Shown here: positions 1-7,475 of the stretch, piece by piece
How positions within the stretch are numbered: the stretch's first letter is position 1
Layout of the letters: every line of letters starts with the position of its first letter
NCBI GenBank assembly: GCA_002316005.1
Contig: DCIM01000078.1
Coordinates: 1 to 59,340, forward strand
DNA from: Prevotellaceae bacterium UBA1726
GTDB lineage: Bacteria; Bacteroidota; Bacteroidia; Bacteroidales; Bacteroidaceae
Direction: 5' to 3'
DNA length: 59,340 bases
Notes under the pieces: model-generated
Told to the model about the DNA's origin: nothing
Databases searched by the model: none
The model's input: the letters and a program-made list of their open reading frames with translations, nothing else
Translations under genes and position numbers: made by a program

Positions 1-141
1 AAAAAGAGGAGGCACACCCTACCCCATACGAACCTTATTTATTAAACGCGTACACGCGCGCAAGGTATTAGGGACTTCAATGTGAATAAAGAAAAATAAA
101 CTCATAATGAAGAACAATTGTTTCGCGTCACAAATCAAATG

Positions 142-349
142 AAAAATCCTCCATTCCTCCATTTTCGGGGTTAAATCACTGAAACACAACCTATTACACT
201 ATGGAGGATATGTGCAAGATCTTCCATATATCTTCCATAAAACCTCCATAATATGGAAGAACTATGGAGGATTGGAGAGATATCCTCCATAGTATAACTC
301 ATTGAGTACTAATTCGTTACAGGCAATTATGGAGGAATGGAGGATTTTT
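142..349. repeat. ATGGAGGA-word element with terminal inverted repeats (copy A)
   Basis: The ends are a perfect 21-bp inverted repeat: 142-162 (containing ATCCTCCATTCCTCCAT) and 329-349 (its complement). Nested inside is a perfect 14-bp inverted repeat, ACTATGGAGGATAT at 198-211 and ATATCCTCCATAGT at 280-293. More ATGGAGGA or ATGGAAGA words in both orientations fill the centre. A related full copy lies at 58199-58395 and a one-ended copy at 35966-36063. There is no coding capacity. It resembles a MITE in size and terminal repeats, but no target-site duplication is obvious to me. Confidence 0.75.
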
Positions 350-384
350 CGCTCAATTCATTTAGCACAGAAATCAAGCCAACA

Positions 385-510
385 GAAAAACATAGGAATG
401 ACAATATCATTCAAGCGGAATGACCAGGTCATTTAAGTGGAATGAGGCGGTCATTTAACTGAAATAACGAAGAATTCGCTAGCGAATTTCTGCTCATTCC
501 GCCCTTTTCG
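385..510. repeat. 22-bp-period array of 17-bp imperfect palindromes (array A)
   Basis: Units of the form TCATT-N7-AATGA start at 407, 429 and 451 (TCATTCAAGCGGAATGA, TCATTTAAGTGGAATGA, TCATTTAACTGAAATAA) with 5-bp spacers ccagg, ggcgg and cgaag. A half-unit GGAATGA at 395-401 is in the same register. The next register position, 473, is filled by the perfect 16-bp palindrome AATTCGCTAGCGAATT, followed 21 bp later by another TCATTCC. A conserved linker (CAATTCATTTAG-like, about 352-365) joins the array to the inverted-repeat element at 142-349. Confidence 0.8.
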
Positions 511-748
511 TCAGAAGGGGAAATAACATGCTGGAAAAGATTCAGAAAAAACATACTCAGAGTTCAAGTCTGAGATTATAATGGAATGAGCCCGGTACAA
601 TACCGAGCTCACACACATATAAATAATATTAATCTGTCCGACTTCTTGGAGTTACCTCACAATGAAGGTGAGGCTTATGATTAGATGATGCCACGAATGG
701 CAATATAAGTATTTCAATTCGTCGAACTCGGCGAATGGGATTTGCGGA

Positions 749-1618
749 TTAATCCTCTGGAGCCTGATCAATGAGATCCATGAACTGGTCGAGCTTTGGA
801 GTGATGATAATCTGTGTACGACGGTTGCGCTGCTTACCAACAGCAGTACCATTGTCAGCGATTGGATTATACTCACCACGGCCACCAGCAGTAAGACGCT
901 TTGGATCAACACCATACTTATTCTGGAGTTCCTGAACTACGCTTGATGCACGGAGACAAGAGAGATCCCAGTTGTTGCGGATATTAGTCTGAGAGATTGG
1001 CACATTATCGGTGTTACCCTCAATGAGAACCTCGTAGTCCTTGTAATCCTTGATAATCTTTGCAATCTTAGAAAGAGTCTCTGATGCACGAGAGTTGATT
1101 TTGTAAGAACCGCTCTCATAGAGCATGTTGTCAGCAAGAGAGATATAAACAACGCCCTTGAGCACCTGAACATCAACCTCCTTCAACTCCTCCTTAGAGA
1201 GACTGCGGGTAAGATTATTCGAAAGAACCATGTTGAGCGAGTCGCTCTTGCTCTTCACCTCAACAAGATGGCGGATGTACTGGTTAGACTCATTGATCTG
1301 GTCAACAAGCTTAGATATGTTCACATTATTACTATTGGCATTTGTGAGCGACTTGTCAAGAGAACTCTGGAGAGAAGCGTTAGCCTTCTTCTGACTTGCA
1401 AGTTCCGACTGCAAAGCCTTTACAGTCTCCTTATTAGCATCAAGCTGAGCATTGAGTGATGCAATCTGCTCGCGAGCGGAGCTATAAGTCTCGTTGAGTT
1501 CACGGTTTGCAAGTTGCAAATCCTGATTAGTGAGTTGGCATTCCTGGAGAGCCTTCTTGCTTGCGCAACTGGTCATAAGCAGCAATGCAGCAACTGGTAC
1601 AAGAAATAACTTTTTCAT
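749..1618 (-). CDS. OmpA-family peptidoglycan-binding lipoprotein
   Basis: About 289 residues. I start at the ATG at 1618 (MKKLFLVPVAALLLMTSCAS), because this gives a clean lipoprotein signal with lipobox M-T-S-C; an in-frame ATG at 1678 would add a non-signal leader that overlaps the promoter. After the lipidated Cys comes a long alpha-helical, probably coiled-coil region (about residues 25-140, rich in L, Q, N, S). A C-terminal OmpA domain follows, with the motif NTDNVPISQTNIRNNWDLSCLRA and the NRRTQIII end that bind diaminopimelate in peptidoglycan. The likely role is to tether the outer membrane to the cell wall. The gene has its own promoter and a leader carrying a CCGG tandem array. Confidence 0.88.
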   Translation of the reverse strand: MKKLFLVPVAALLLMTSCASKKALQECQLTNQDLQLANRELNETYSSAREQIASLNAQLDANKETVKALQSELASQKKANASLQSSLDKSLTNANSNNVNISKLVDQINESNQYIRHLVEVKSKSDSLNMVLSNNLTRSLSKEELKEVDVQVLKGVVYISLADNMLYESGSYKINSRASETLSKIAKIIKDYKDYEVLIEGNTDNVPISQTNIRNNWDLSCLRASSVVQELQNKYGVDPKRLTAGGRGEYNPIADNGTAVGKQRNRRTQIIITPKLDQFMDLIDQAPED

Positions 1619-1641
1619 ATAATTCATTTTTAAGTAAATTC

Positions 1642-1672
1642 CCGGTATTTCCGGTTGTTCCGGACTTTCCGG
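1642..1672 (-). repeat. CCGG 9-bp-period tandem array in the leader of the OmpA lipoprotein
   Basis: CCGG occurs at 1642, 1651, 1660 and 1669, an exact 9-bp period, with TTTCCGG / GTTCCGG flanks. It lies between the predicted promoter and the start codon, so it would be transcribed in the 5' leader. Confidence 0.8.
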
Positions 1673-1686
1673 AATCAATCATGGTG

Positions 1687-1718
1687 CAAAGTTATGACAA
1701 GATGAAGAAATAACCAAA
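1687..1718 (-). promoter_or_regulatory. Bacteroidetes-type promoter of the OmpA lipoprotein gene
   Basis: On the minus strand, TTTG (1715-1718) is followed after 20 nt by TAACTTTG (1687-1694), matching the -33/-7 consensus TTTG-N19-21-TAnnTTTG. Transcription would start near 1680 and give a leader of about 60 nt. Confidence 0.7.
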
Positions 1719-1767
1719 GGGTTTTTCCCTAAATTAACGGGAATTTCCCTAAACTGCATTATTATTA

Positions 1768-1810
1768 ACAAAAATAAAGCATCCACCCCCTCGGAAAAGG
1801 AGATGGATGC
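1768..1810 (-). terminator. Terminator downstream of the second OmpA gene
   Basis: On the minus strand TGGATGC (1804-1810 side) pairs with GCATCCA (1779-1785 side), and the hairpin is followed by TTTATTTTTG. It sits 28 nt after the stop codon of the gene ending at 1839. Confidence 0.8.
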
Positions 1811-1838
1811 CATTAAAACTATTTATAAAAGGCAGGAA

Positions 1839-3011
1839 TTACTGTACCTGATAGCGAACTTCCTTTGTGCGGAACTTCTTAACCTTTACAGGTTCCTTCT
1901 TCTCACCAATACCTGTAGCTACTGTGATAGCAACACGGTTCTCGTCATTCTCAGCGAATGGCTGAACTGTATCACCCTTCCAGTCAACAGTGATGATGTC
2001 AGCAGAAACGCCTGCAGCCTTGAGAGCATCAGCAACAGCAACAGCGCGCTCCTCTGAATACTTCATGTTGATCTTAGCGTTACCTGTGCCCTTATCAGCA
2101 TAACCGGTTACAGTTACCTTAGCGTCCTTGTGAGTCTTTACGAAATCAGCGATCTCGTTAACCATACGCTCGCTAACTGGGTCAGCCTTGCGGATCTGGT
2201 AGTGGATGTCGCGAGTGATTTCCTCAGCAACCTCAGCTGTCTTGTACTCTGTATCGTCATACCAAACAGTATCAACACGAGTAGCGTAAACTGGCTCAAC
2301 AACTACTGGTTCAGTCTTCTTAGACTTCACACCAAGATGGATATTCAAACCGAGGAAAGCAGCAATCTGCCAATCGCAACGATCGTTCCACTTGTAGTTG
2401 AACTGGTCGTTCTTGTAGTTAGCATCAGCCTCGAGAGTAAGACCTACAGCCTTAGAGAGGTTGAACTCAACACCAGTACCGAGACGGCCATTGAAACAAG
2501 AGTGCTTATCACCACACTGAATAGGACCAACATAATAGTTGCCGTTGTTTGACATTGCTGTAACAGCGTTAAACTCATCTGTACCCCAAGTATAGTTTAC
2601 ACCAAAACCAACAACACCATACCAGTTGAAAGTGTGGTTTGTACGGTTAGGATTGATGATGTTAGAGAAGTTCAAGAGCAAGTCGAGGTCACCTGTAATG
2701 TCCTTGAAGCTATACTTCTGGTCCTCAGTGATGAAATTGAAACGATCAGCCTTGAAACCGCTATTGATCTTATAACCCTGAACATGCAGACGAGCACCAA
2801 CCTTGTCGTTGAAATAACGACCGAACTGAACTGCAAACTGAGGAGTTACGAGGTCCATGAACTTATAGTGAGTCAAAGTAGCCTGAGCACCACCCTGAAC
2901 ACCGATATAGTTGTAACCGGCAGTCCAGTCAACCTCTTCCTGAGCCTGTGCTGCTGTAGAAACACCAAAGAGGAGAACTACAGAAGCTGCTATTGTCATT
3001 AATTTTTTCAT
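1839..3011 (-). CDS. OmpA-family outer-membrane beta-barrel protein
   Basis: 390 residues with a type I signal peptide (MKKLMTIAASVVLLFGVSTAAQAQ). The N-terminal half (about residues 25-215) is a beta-barrel with alternating aromatic strands (YNYIGVQGGAQATL, FNWYGVVGFGVNYTWG, LGLTLEADANYK-like). After a hinge comes a C-terminal OmpA peptidoglycan-binding domain (about 265-375; VTVTGYADKGTGNAKINMKYSEERA). It resembles the abundant OmpA/OmpF-like porins of Bacteroidales. It is 55 nt downstream of the susF-like gene on the same strand and I see no TAnnTTTG in that gap. It may therefore be read partly from the sus operon or from a promoter inside susF. Confidence 0.88.
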   Translation of the reverse strand: MKKLMTIAASVVLLFGVSTAAQAQEEVDWTAGYNYIGVQGGAQATLTHYKFMDLVTPQFAVQFGRYFNDKVGARLHVQGYKINSGFKADRFNFITEDQKYSFKDITGDLDLLLNFSNIINPNRTNHTFNWYGVVGFGVNYTWGTDEFNAVTAMSNNGNYYVGPIQCGDKHSCFNGRLGTGVEFNLSKAVGLTLEADANYKNDQFNYKWNDRCDWQIAAFLGLNIHLGVKSKKTEPVVVEPVYATRVDTVWYDDTEYKTAEVAEEITRDIHYQIRKADPVSERMVNEIADFVKTHKDAKVTVTGYADKGTGNAKINMKYSEERAVAVADALKAAGVSADIITVDWKGDTVQPFAENDENRVAITVATGIGEKKEPVKVKKFRTKEVRYQVQ

Positions 3012-3031
3012 TGTTTATTCTGTTTTTAATG

Positions 3032-3054
3032 GCCCTGCAGGAAAACCACAGGGC
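3032..3054 (-). terminator. Hairpin between susF-like gene and ompA
   Basis: GCCCTG (3032-3037) and CAGGGC (3049-3054) form a 6-bp stem with an 11-nt loop just after the susF stop. No long T-run follows on the minus strand, so it may be a weak terminator, a processing site or an attenuator separating the sus genes from ompA. Confidence 0.45.
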
Positions 3055-3066
3055 ACTTTAACATTA

Positions 3067-4515
3067 TTATTCTACAGTACAATAGATTTTCTCTGTATTT
3101 GTACGGCAAGGATAGAGCTTAACGCTTGAACCTACGATGTCAAGGTTGCTACCATTCTGGCAGAGGTCGTCAGCAGCACCACCAAGGTTGATACCCCAAT
3201 TAGGGTCTGTAAGACCGTTTGCACGGAACTTCCAACCAGCAGCAGTAACACCAGCAGCAGCCTCGAAGCAATATTCATCAGCATTCCAAGTCATCTGTAC
3301 ACCTTCGTTCCAACCAGTGAAGTCACCAGTTACGCCCATGTACTCAATCTTTGTAGCAGAGATTGTCTTGTCAATAGCGCTATATTCTACATAGTAAACG
3401 CCATCGCCTTCTGTGAACTCGAAGTTGTTGTCAGAACCACCAGCAGCAATAGCACCAATGAACTCTGTAACATCAGAGTTGCCAGTAGAAGCATTCCAAG
3501 AACCGAGCTGTGAAGGAGAGAAGAGACGGAATGTATTGCCGTAGCTCTCCTGCTTACCATAGATGAAACCTGTGTACTTGCCCTTTTCCATATCAGTGAG
3601 AACAAGGCGTGAAGAACCACCACCATTGTTCCAACCGTTAGCAGTACCAACATAGCTGAGGTTTGCCTCGAAGTTAACCTTCTCGATGAGATACCAGCCA
3701 TCAAGTACATTAACAGTAATCTTCATGAACTTAGCATCACCATCAACATGGATCATGAATGAACCATCGTCAGAGAGATCAGAACGACGAGCGAACTTAC
3801 CCTTCTCACCAATGTAGTTCTTACCGTTACCCTCGCGAGCACCGAATACATTACTCCAATCGCCAGTAGAAACTGTGAGGTCATCAGCAAATGCGAACCA
3901 AGTATCGCCCTCAGAAACAGGAACTGTGATTGTGAACTCAGGAGCGTCGTAGATAGACTTAGACTCATCGCGTGTGAAAGGAAGAGCTGTACATGTAGGA
4001 TCCCACTTAGAAGGAGCACCAATAACATAGAGGTGATCATAGAGAACTGGAGCGTCGAGCTTTGCCTTTACAGTAAACGCAGCTTCTGCATTCTTGATAG
4101 TAGAAGTGCCATTTGTAATCCACATAGTAATAACTGCAGGGATTTCACGCACCTCAGGAGCCTTTCCGTAAGTTGACTCAATATAAGACTTGAGATCAGC
4201 TGTACTCATTGTACCTGCTGCAGATATAGGATATTCAACACCACCAAGAGTAAGTGAATACATAGAACCACAGTAATCAGAACTTGAAGCTGTAGGTTCT
4301 GTAACCTTACAGATCTGTACAACCTCAGATGATGCAACAGCATCGTCAGCATAATCGATGATACCAACCTCTGTTACACTACCATTACCGAACGATATGG
4401 TCTCTGGCTGTGCATTAGCCTGTGGGTCGGCCCAGTCTGTATAATCTCCGGTGCAGGCTACCATTGAGGTAGCGAGCACGAGAGCTGAAAATATATACTT
4501 TTTCATTTTATTCAT
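3067..4515 (-). CDS. SusF-like starch-binding outer-membrane lipoprotein
   Basis: 482 residues; an in-frame ATG at 4506 (MKKYIFSALVLATSMVACTGD) is an equally good start. The signal ends in a lipobox-like V-A-C. After an N-terminal domain the protein has repeated beta-sandwich starch-binding modules, seen as YVIGAPSKWDPT, YVGTANGWNNGG and GVTGDFTGWNEG, each with the G-x-x-(N/T)GW signature of SusE/SusF modules. These surface lipoproteins bind starch without cleaving it. The gene is 15 nt downstream of susE and last in the susCDEF order. The symbol is left blank because copies in this group diverge strongly from Bacteroides SusF. Confidence 0.85.
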   Translation of the reverse strand: MNKMKKYIFSALVLATSMVACTGDYTDWADPQANAQPETISFGNGSVTEVGIIDYADDAVASSEVVQICKVTEPTASSSDYCGSMYSLTLGGVEYPISAAGTMSTADLKSYIESTYGKAPEVREIPAVITMWITNGTSTIKNAEAAFTVKAKLDAPVLYDHLYVIGAPSKWDPTCTALPFTRDESKSIYDAPEFTITVPVSEGDTWFAFADDLTVSTGDWSNVFGAREGNGKNYIGEKGKFARRSDLSDDGSFMIHVDGDAKFMKITVNVLDGWYLIEKVNFEANLSYVGTANGWNNGGGSSRLVLTDMEKGKYTGFIYGKQESYGNTFRLFSPSQLGSWNASTGNSDVTEFIGAIAAGGSDNNFEFTEGDGVYYVEYSAIDKTISATKIEYMGVTGDFTGWNEGVQMTWNADEYCFEAAAGVTAAGWKFRANGLTDPNWGINLGGAADDLCQNGSNLDIVGSSVKLYPCRTNTEKIYCTVE

Positions 4516-4530
4516 TAATTTACAGTTACA

Positions 4531-5766
4531 TTAAAGAGCTACAATACTGTAAGCACCTGTGATATCATTGAATGAGATACACCACTTACCAGCAGCAAGA
4601 GGAATGTTTGGACCGTTGTTTGTACCAACACCTGTTGGGAAGGTATTAGAACCCCAGTTAGTACCCCATCCATCGCTATCAGCAGTTGGAGCAAGCTTAA
4701 ACTTGAACTCAATATTTTCGCTATTCTCCATTACATAGTACCAAGCGTGGTTTTCAACACCATCCTTGTTGTATGGGAGCATAGCTGTATTGCCCCAATC
4801 ATTGAATGAGCCAGAGAGCTGAATTGTACCATAGTCCTTAACAGTACCCTCGTACTTCTCCATAGTAGCAGTAAGCTTGTCGGTGTTCATCTTGATTGTG
4901 TAAACACCATCCTCAGGAGCAACGATATGACCACCGTCAGCACCATTATTACGGTAGATGATAACACCCTTCTGAGCATTGTCACCAGTCATACCCCAAT
5001 CCCAGTTGAAGTCAGAGCGCTGAATCTTGAAACCAGCAGCATCACAGTCATTACCGTTATAGTCGCCTGTGATGAAGTAGTTTGTGAACTCGAGTTCACC
5101 GCAACCAGTCTTCTTGTCATACTCATAACCATCGATCATGAACATTGGAAGGGCAGACTCACCTACTACATTACCCCACTTGCCACCGAACATGTTACCT
5201 ACGAGATACCACATTACGACAGGAGCATCCTTGAGTTCTACATAATAAGGCAATGCCTGAACCTTAACAACATTAGAGTAAACAACATTATGCTCGGTCA
5301 AACCTGCATCAATAACAGCAGCCTTCAAACGAATAGAGAGGTCCTCCTTTGCGAGTTCAGCATCCTCTTCATACTGGTTGAGCATCTGGAGTGACTTAGC
5401 CAAACTTGCAGCATCAACATTTGCCTTACACTCAGTATAAGAGCCATCGATAGTAATATAATTTGCGCCAGTATTATCCTCGGCTTTCTCATCATACTCC
5501 TGTGTGAACTCACCTGTTGTAGAAACCTGCACATAATATGTAGCAACAACAGGAGCATTCATTGTTGTATATTCAGGCTGTGACCATGTGAGGTCCAATC
5601 CCTCAGACTTTGCAAGGTCTACAACTCCTTCGCCAACCTCAGGATTGTTCAGCACCAATGAAGAAGGCTGAATGAGAGTTGGGTTAGAGTCAAGATCTTT
5701 CTCACAAGATGTCATTGCAAATGCGCCAGCAAGCAGCAACATTGCATAAGAAAATATCTTTTTCAT
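4531..5766 (-). CDS. susE: SusE-like starch-binding outer-membrane lipoprotein
   Basis: 411 residues. The signal MKKIFSYAMLLLAGAFAMTSCEKD has lipobox M-T-S-C. Residues about 35-170 match the SusE N-terminal Ig-like domain (LVLNNPEVGEGVVDLAKSEGLDLTW). Two starch-binding modules follow; the second carries IQLSGSFNDWGN and aromatic residues (GWGTNWG) suited to stacking on glucose rings. It is 21 nt downstream of susD. It helps hold starch at the cell surface for SusCD uptake. Confidence 0.88.
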   Translation of the reverse strand: MKKIFSYAMLLLAGAFAMTSCEKDLDSNPTLIQPSSLVLNNPEVGEGVVDLAKSEGLDLTWSQPEYTTMNAPVVATYYVQVSTTGEFTQEYDEKAEDNTGANYITIDGSYTECKANVDAASLAKSLQMLNQYEEDAELAKEDLSIRLKAAVIDAGLTEHNVVYSNVVKVQALPYYVELKDAPVVMWYLVGNMFGGKWGNVVGESALPMFMIDGYEYDKKTGCGELEFTNYFITGDYNGNDCDAAGFKIQRSDFNWDWGMTGDNAQKGVIIYRNNGADGGHIVAPEDGVYTIKMNTDKLTATMEKYEGTVKDYGTIQLSGSFNDWGNTAMLPYNKDGVENHAWYYVMENSENIEFKFKLAPTADSDGWGTNWGSNTFPTGVGTNNGPNIPLAAGKWCISFNDITGAYSIVAL

Positions 5767-5787
5767 TTTTCTATTACCTTAATTTAA

Positions 5788-7452
5788 TTAATAACCAGGG
5801 TTCTGAACGAGGTTAGGGTTAGCGTTTACATCCTCAGCAGGGATAGCAAAGATATCGCGCTCTGCAGCGAATGCTATACCACTCTGTGTACCACCCTTCC
5901 AGTCCCAGAGATAATCTGCGCTGTGGAACTTACCAAAGCGGATGAGGTCAGTACGGCGGAAGCCCTCATAATAGAGCTCGCGAGCACGCTCATCAAGAAT
6001 ATCGTTGAGAGAATACTGAGCACGAACTGGTGCATAAGAACGCTGACGAATAGCGTCAATATACTGCTTTCCAGTTTCAGTAGTAGAACCACCATTGATA
6101 CGAGCATCAGCCTCTGCTGCAATGAGGTAAGCCTCTGCTGAACGCATGAGGAAGTAGTCTGTATCTACAAACTGTGTACTGTGACCAGTAGAACCTGTTG
6201 AATAAGTATTACGGAACTTACCGACTGAATAACCAGAAGTGAAGTCACCAGGAGTTGTAACTTCAAGTTTACGATCAACACCGAAGAAGAGTGCACGGTT
6301 ATCGTTAGCCTGCTCTGCCATCTCCTTAATTGTTACATCAGGAGCCTTGCCATTAGGGAAGAACTTAGCGATGAACTGTGAACGAGCGCGGTTACCAGCC
6401 CAGAATTCAGTTGTGTTGTAGTCACCGTCTACATTCATATCAGCCTTCCATGTAGATGCCATGAGGAAGAGAGTTGTACCCCAAGAAGTTGTTGACTTAC
6501 CATCCTGAAGCAATGGGAGGATAGCCTCAACAGAAGCACCAGACTCACCATTATCGCCCATGAAGAGCATCTGGTAAGCAGACCAGCCGTTTACACCAGC
6601 ATTAAAGAGCTTGTGAGGACCATTGATTACCTTCTCTGCATATTCCTTAGCATTAGCCCACTGAGCAGTACCTGTGTAAACCTCTGCGTTAATGTACATA
6701 CGAGCAAGAAGCAAGTTTGCAGCATCCTGATCTACACGACCATAACCCTCATCAGAGCTTGTACGAGCCTTAGGAGCCTGAAGAAGCTCAATAATGGCAT
6801 TACCTGCCTCACGAGTAACTGTTTTACCAGCCTCACCCTTTGTCTTTGTTGTGAAAGAAACGGCCTTACCAAGAAGTTCTGCCTCAATCCAAGAGAAGAG
6901 GTCAGCACGCATAATCTGCTGTGGAGACTCTGCAGAAAGTTCAAGTGCGAAAGGAACATTTCCGAAGCAATCCATCAAATGATAGTAGTAGAGGCAACGG
7001 AGGAAACGAACCTCTGCCTCACGAGTAGCATCAACACCAGCGCAAACATCAAGATAGTGGTTGCAGTAGTTGATACCTGCATAAAGACGATAGTAGAAAC
7101 CCTGAAGCATTGGATGAGAAGCATCCCACTGGTTGTAGTTGAATGCAGGAATACCAGTATCACCCCAAGCACAGATTGCCTCATCTGTAGTAAGTTCGTT
7201 TGCGTTCCAAAGCTGGCGTACAAAACCTGTTGTACCACCATCAAGACCGTCGATATCGCAATCGCCATTAGCACCACCTTGACCAGCAAGGGCCATGTTA
7301 GCATAGCACTTTGAATAGAGCTCTGGCTCAGAAGGAGTCATCACTGTACTTGGGTCGATTGGCTCTACATCGAGGTAATTGCAGGAACTCAATCCCATTG
7401 TCAGCGCTACGGCTGCGATAGGAGCTATATTTTTAATATATTTGAAGTTCAT
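5788..7452 (-). CDS. susD: SusD/RagB-family starch-binding lipoprotein
   Basis: 554 residues. The signal MNFKYIKNIAPIAAVALTMGLSSCNYLDVEP has lipobox L-S-S-C followed by the typical YLDVEP start of mature SusD proteins. TPR-like helices run through the body (AEVRFLRCLYYYHLMDCFGNVPF, DQDAANLLLARMYINAEVY). The C-terminal region AYLIAAEADARINGG...IDAIRQRSY...ILDERARELYYEGFRRTDLIRFG is the classical SusD/RagB signature. It acts as the lid of the SusC channel. It lies 23 nt after susC. Confidence 0.95.
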   Translation of the reverse strand: MNFKYIKNIAPIAAVALTMGLSSCNYLDVEPIDPSTVMTPSEPELYSKCYANMALAGQGGANGDCDIDGLDGGTTGFVRQLWNANELTTDEAICAWGDTGIPAFNYNQWDASHPMLQGFYYRLYAGINYCNHYLDVCAGVDATREAEVRFLRCLYYYHLMDCFGNVPFALELSAESPQQIMRADLFSWIEAELLGKAVSFTTKTKGEAGKTVTREAGNAIIELLQAPKARTSSDEGYGRVDQDAANLLLARMYINAEVYTGTAQWANAKEYAEKVINGPHKLFNAGVNGWSAYQMLFMGDNGESGASVEAILPLLQDGKSTTSWGTTLFLMASTWKADMNVDGDYNTTEFWAGNRARSQFIAKFFPNGKAPDVTIKEMAEQANDNRALFFGVDRKLEVTTPGDFTSGYSVGKFRNTYSTGSTGHSTQFVDTDYFLMRSAEAYLIAAEADARINGGSTTETGKQYIDAIRQRSYAPVRAQYSLNDILDERARELYYEGFRRTDLIRFGKFHSADYLWDWKGGTQSGIAFAAERDIFAIPAEDVNANPNLVQNPGY

Positions 7453-7475
7453 AATTTTATACCTTATTTAATTTA

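Larger units (their letters stand above)
1..748. other. Intergenic region without a gene, repeat-rich
   Basis: No open frame here has the look of a gene. The stretch lies beyond the 3' end of the leftward OmpA-like lipoprotein gene. It holds an inverted-repeat element and a 22-bp-period palindrome array (listed separately). The part from about 510 to 748 holds a short inverted repeat around 552-575 (CTCAG / CTGAG) and nothing else I recognise. What lies to the left of the window is unknown. Confidence 0.6.

Noticed and set aside
142..349. Insertion sequence
   Set aside because: Terminal inverted repeats are present but there is no transposase frame and no clear target duplication, so it is listed only as a repeat element.
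385..510. CRISPR-like regular spacing of the 22-bp arrays
   Set aside because: Repeats are only 17 bp and vary, spacers are 5 bp, and no cas genes are near. The spacing does not fit a CRISPR array.
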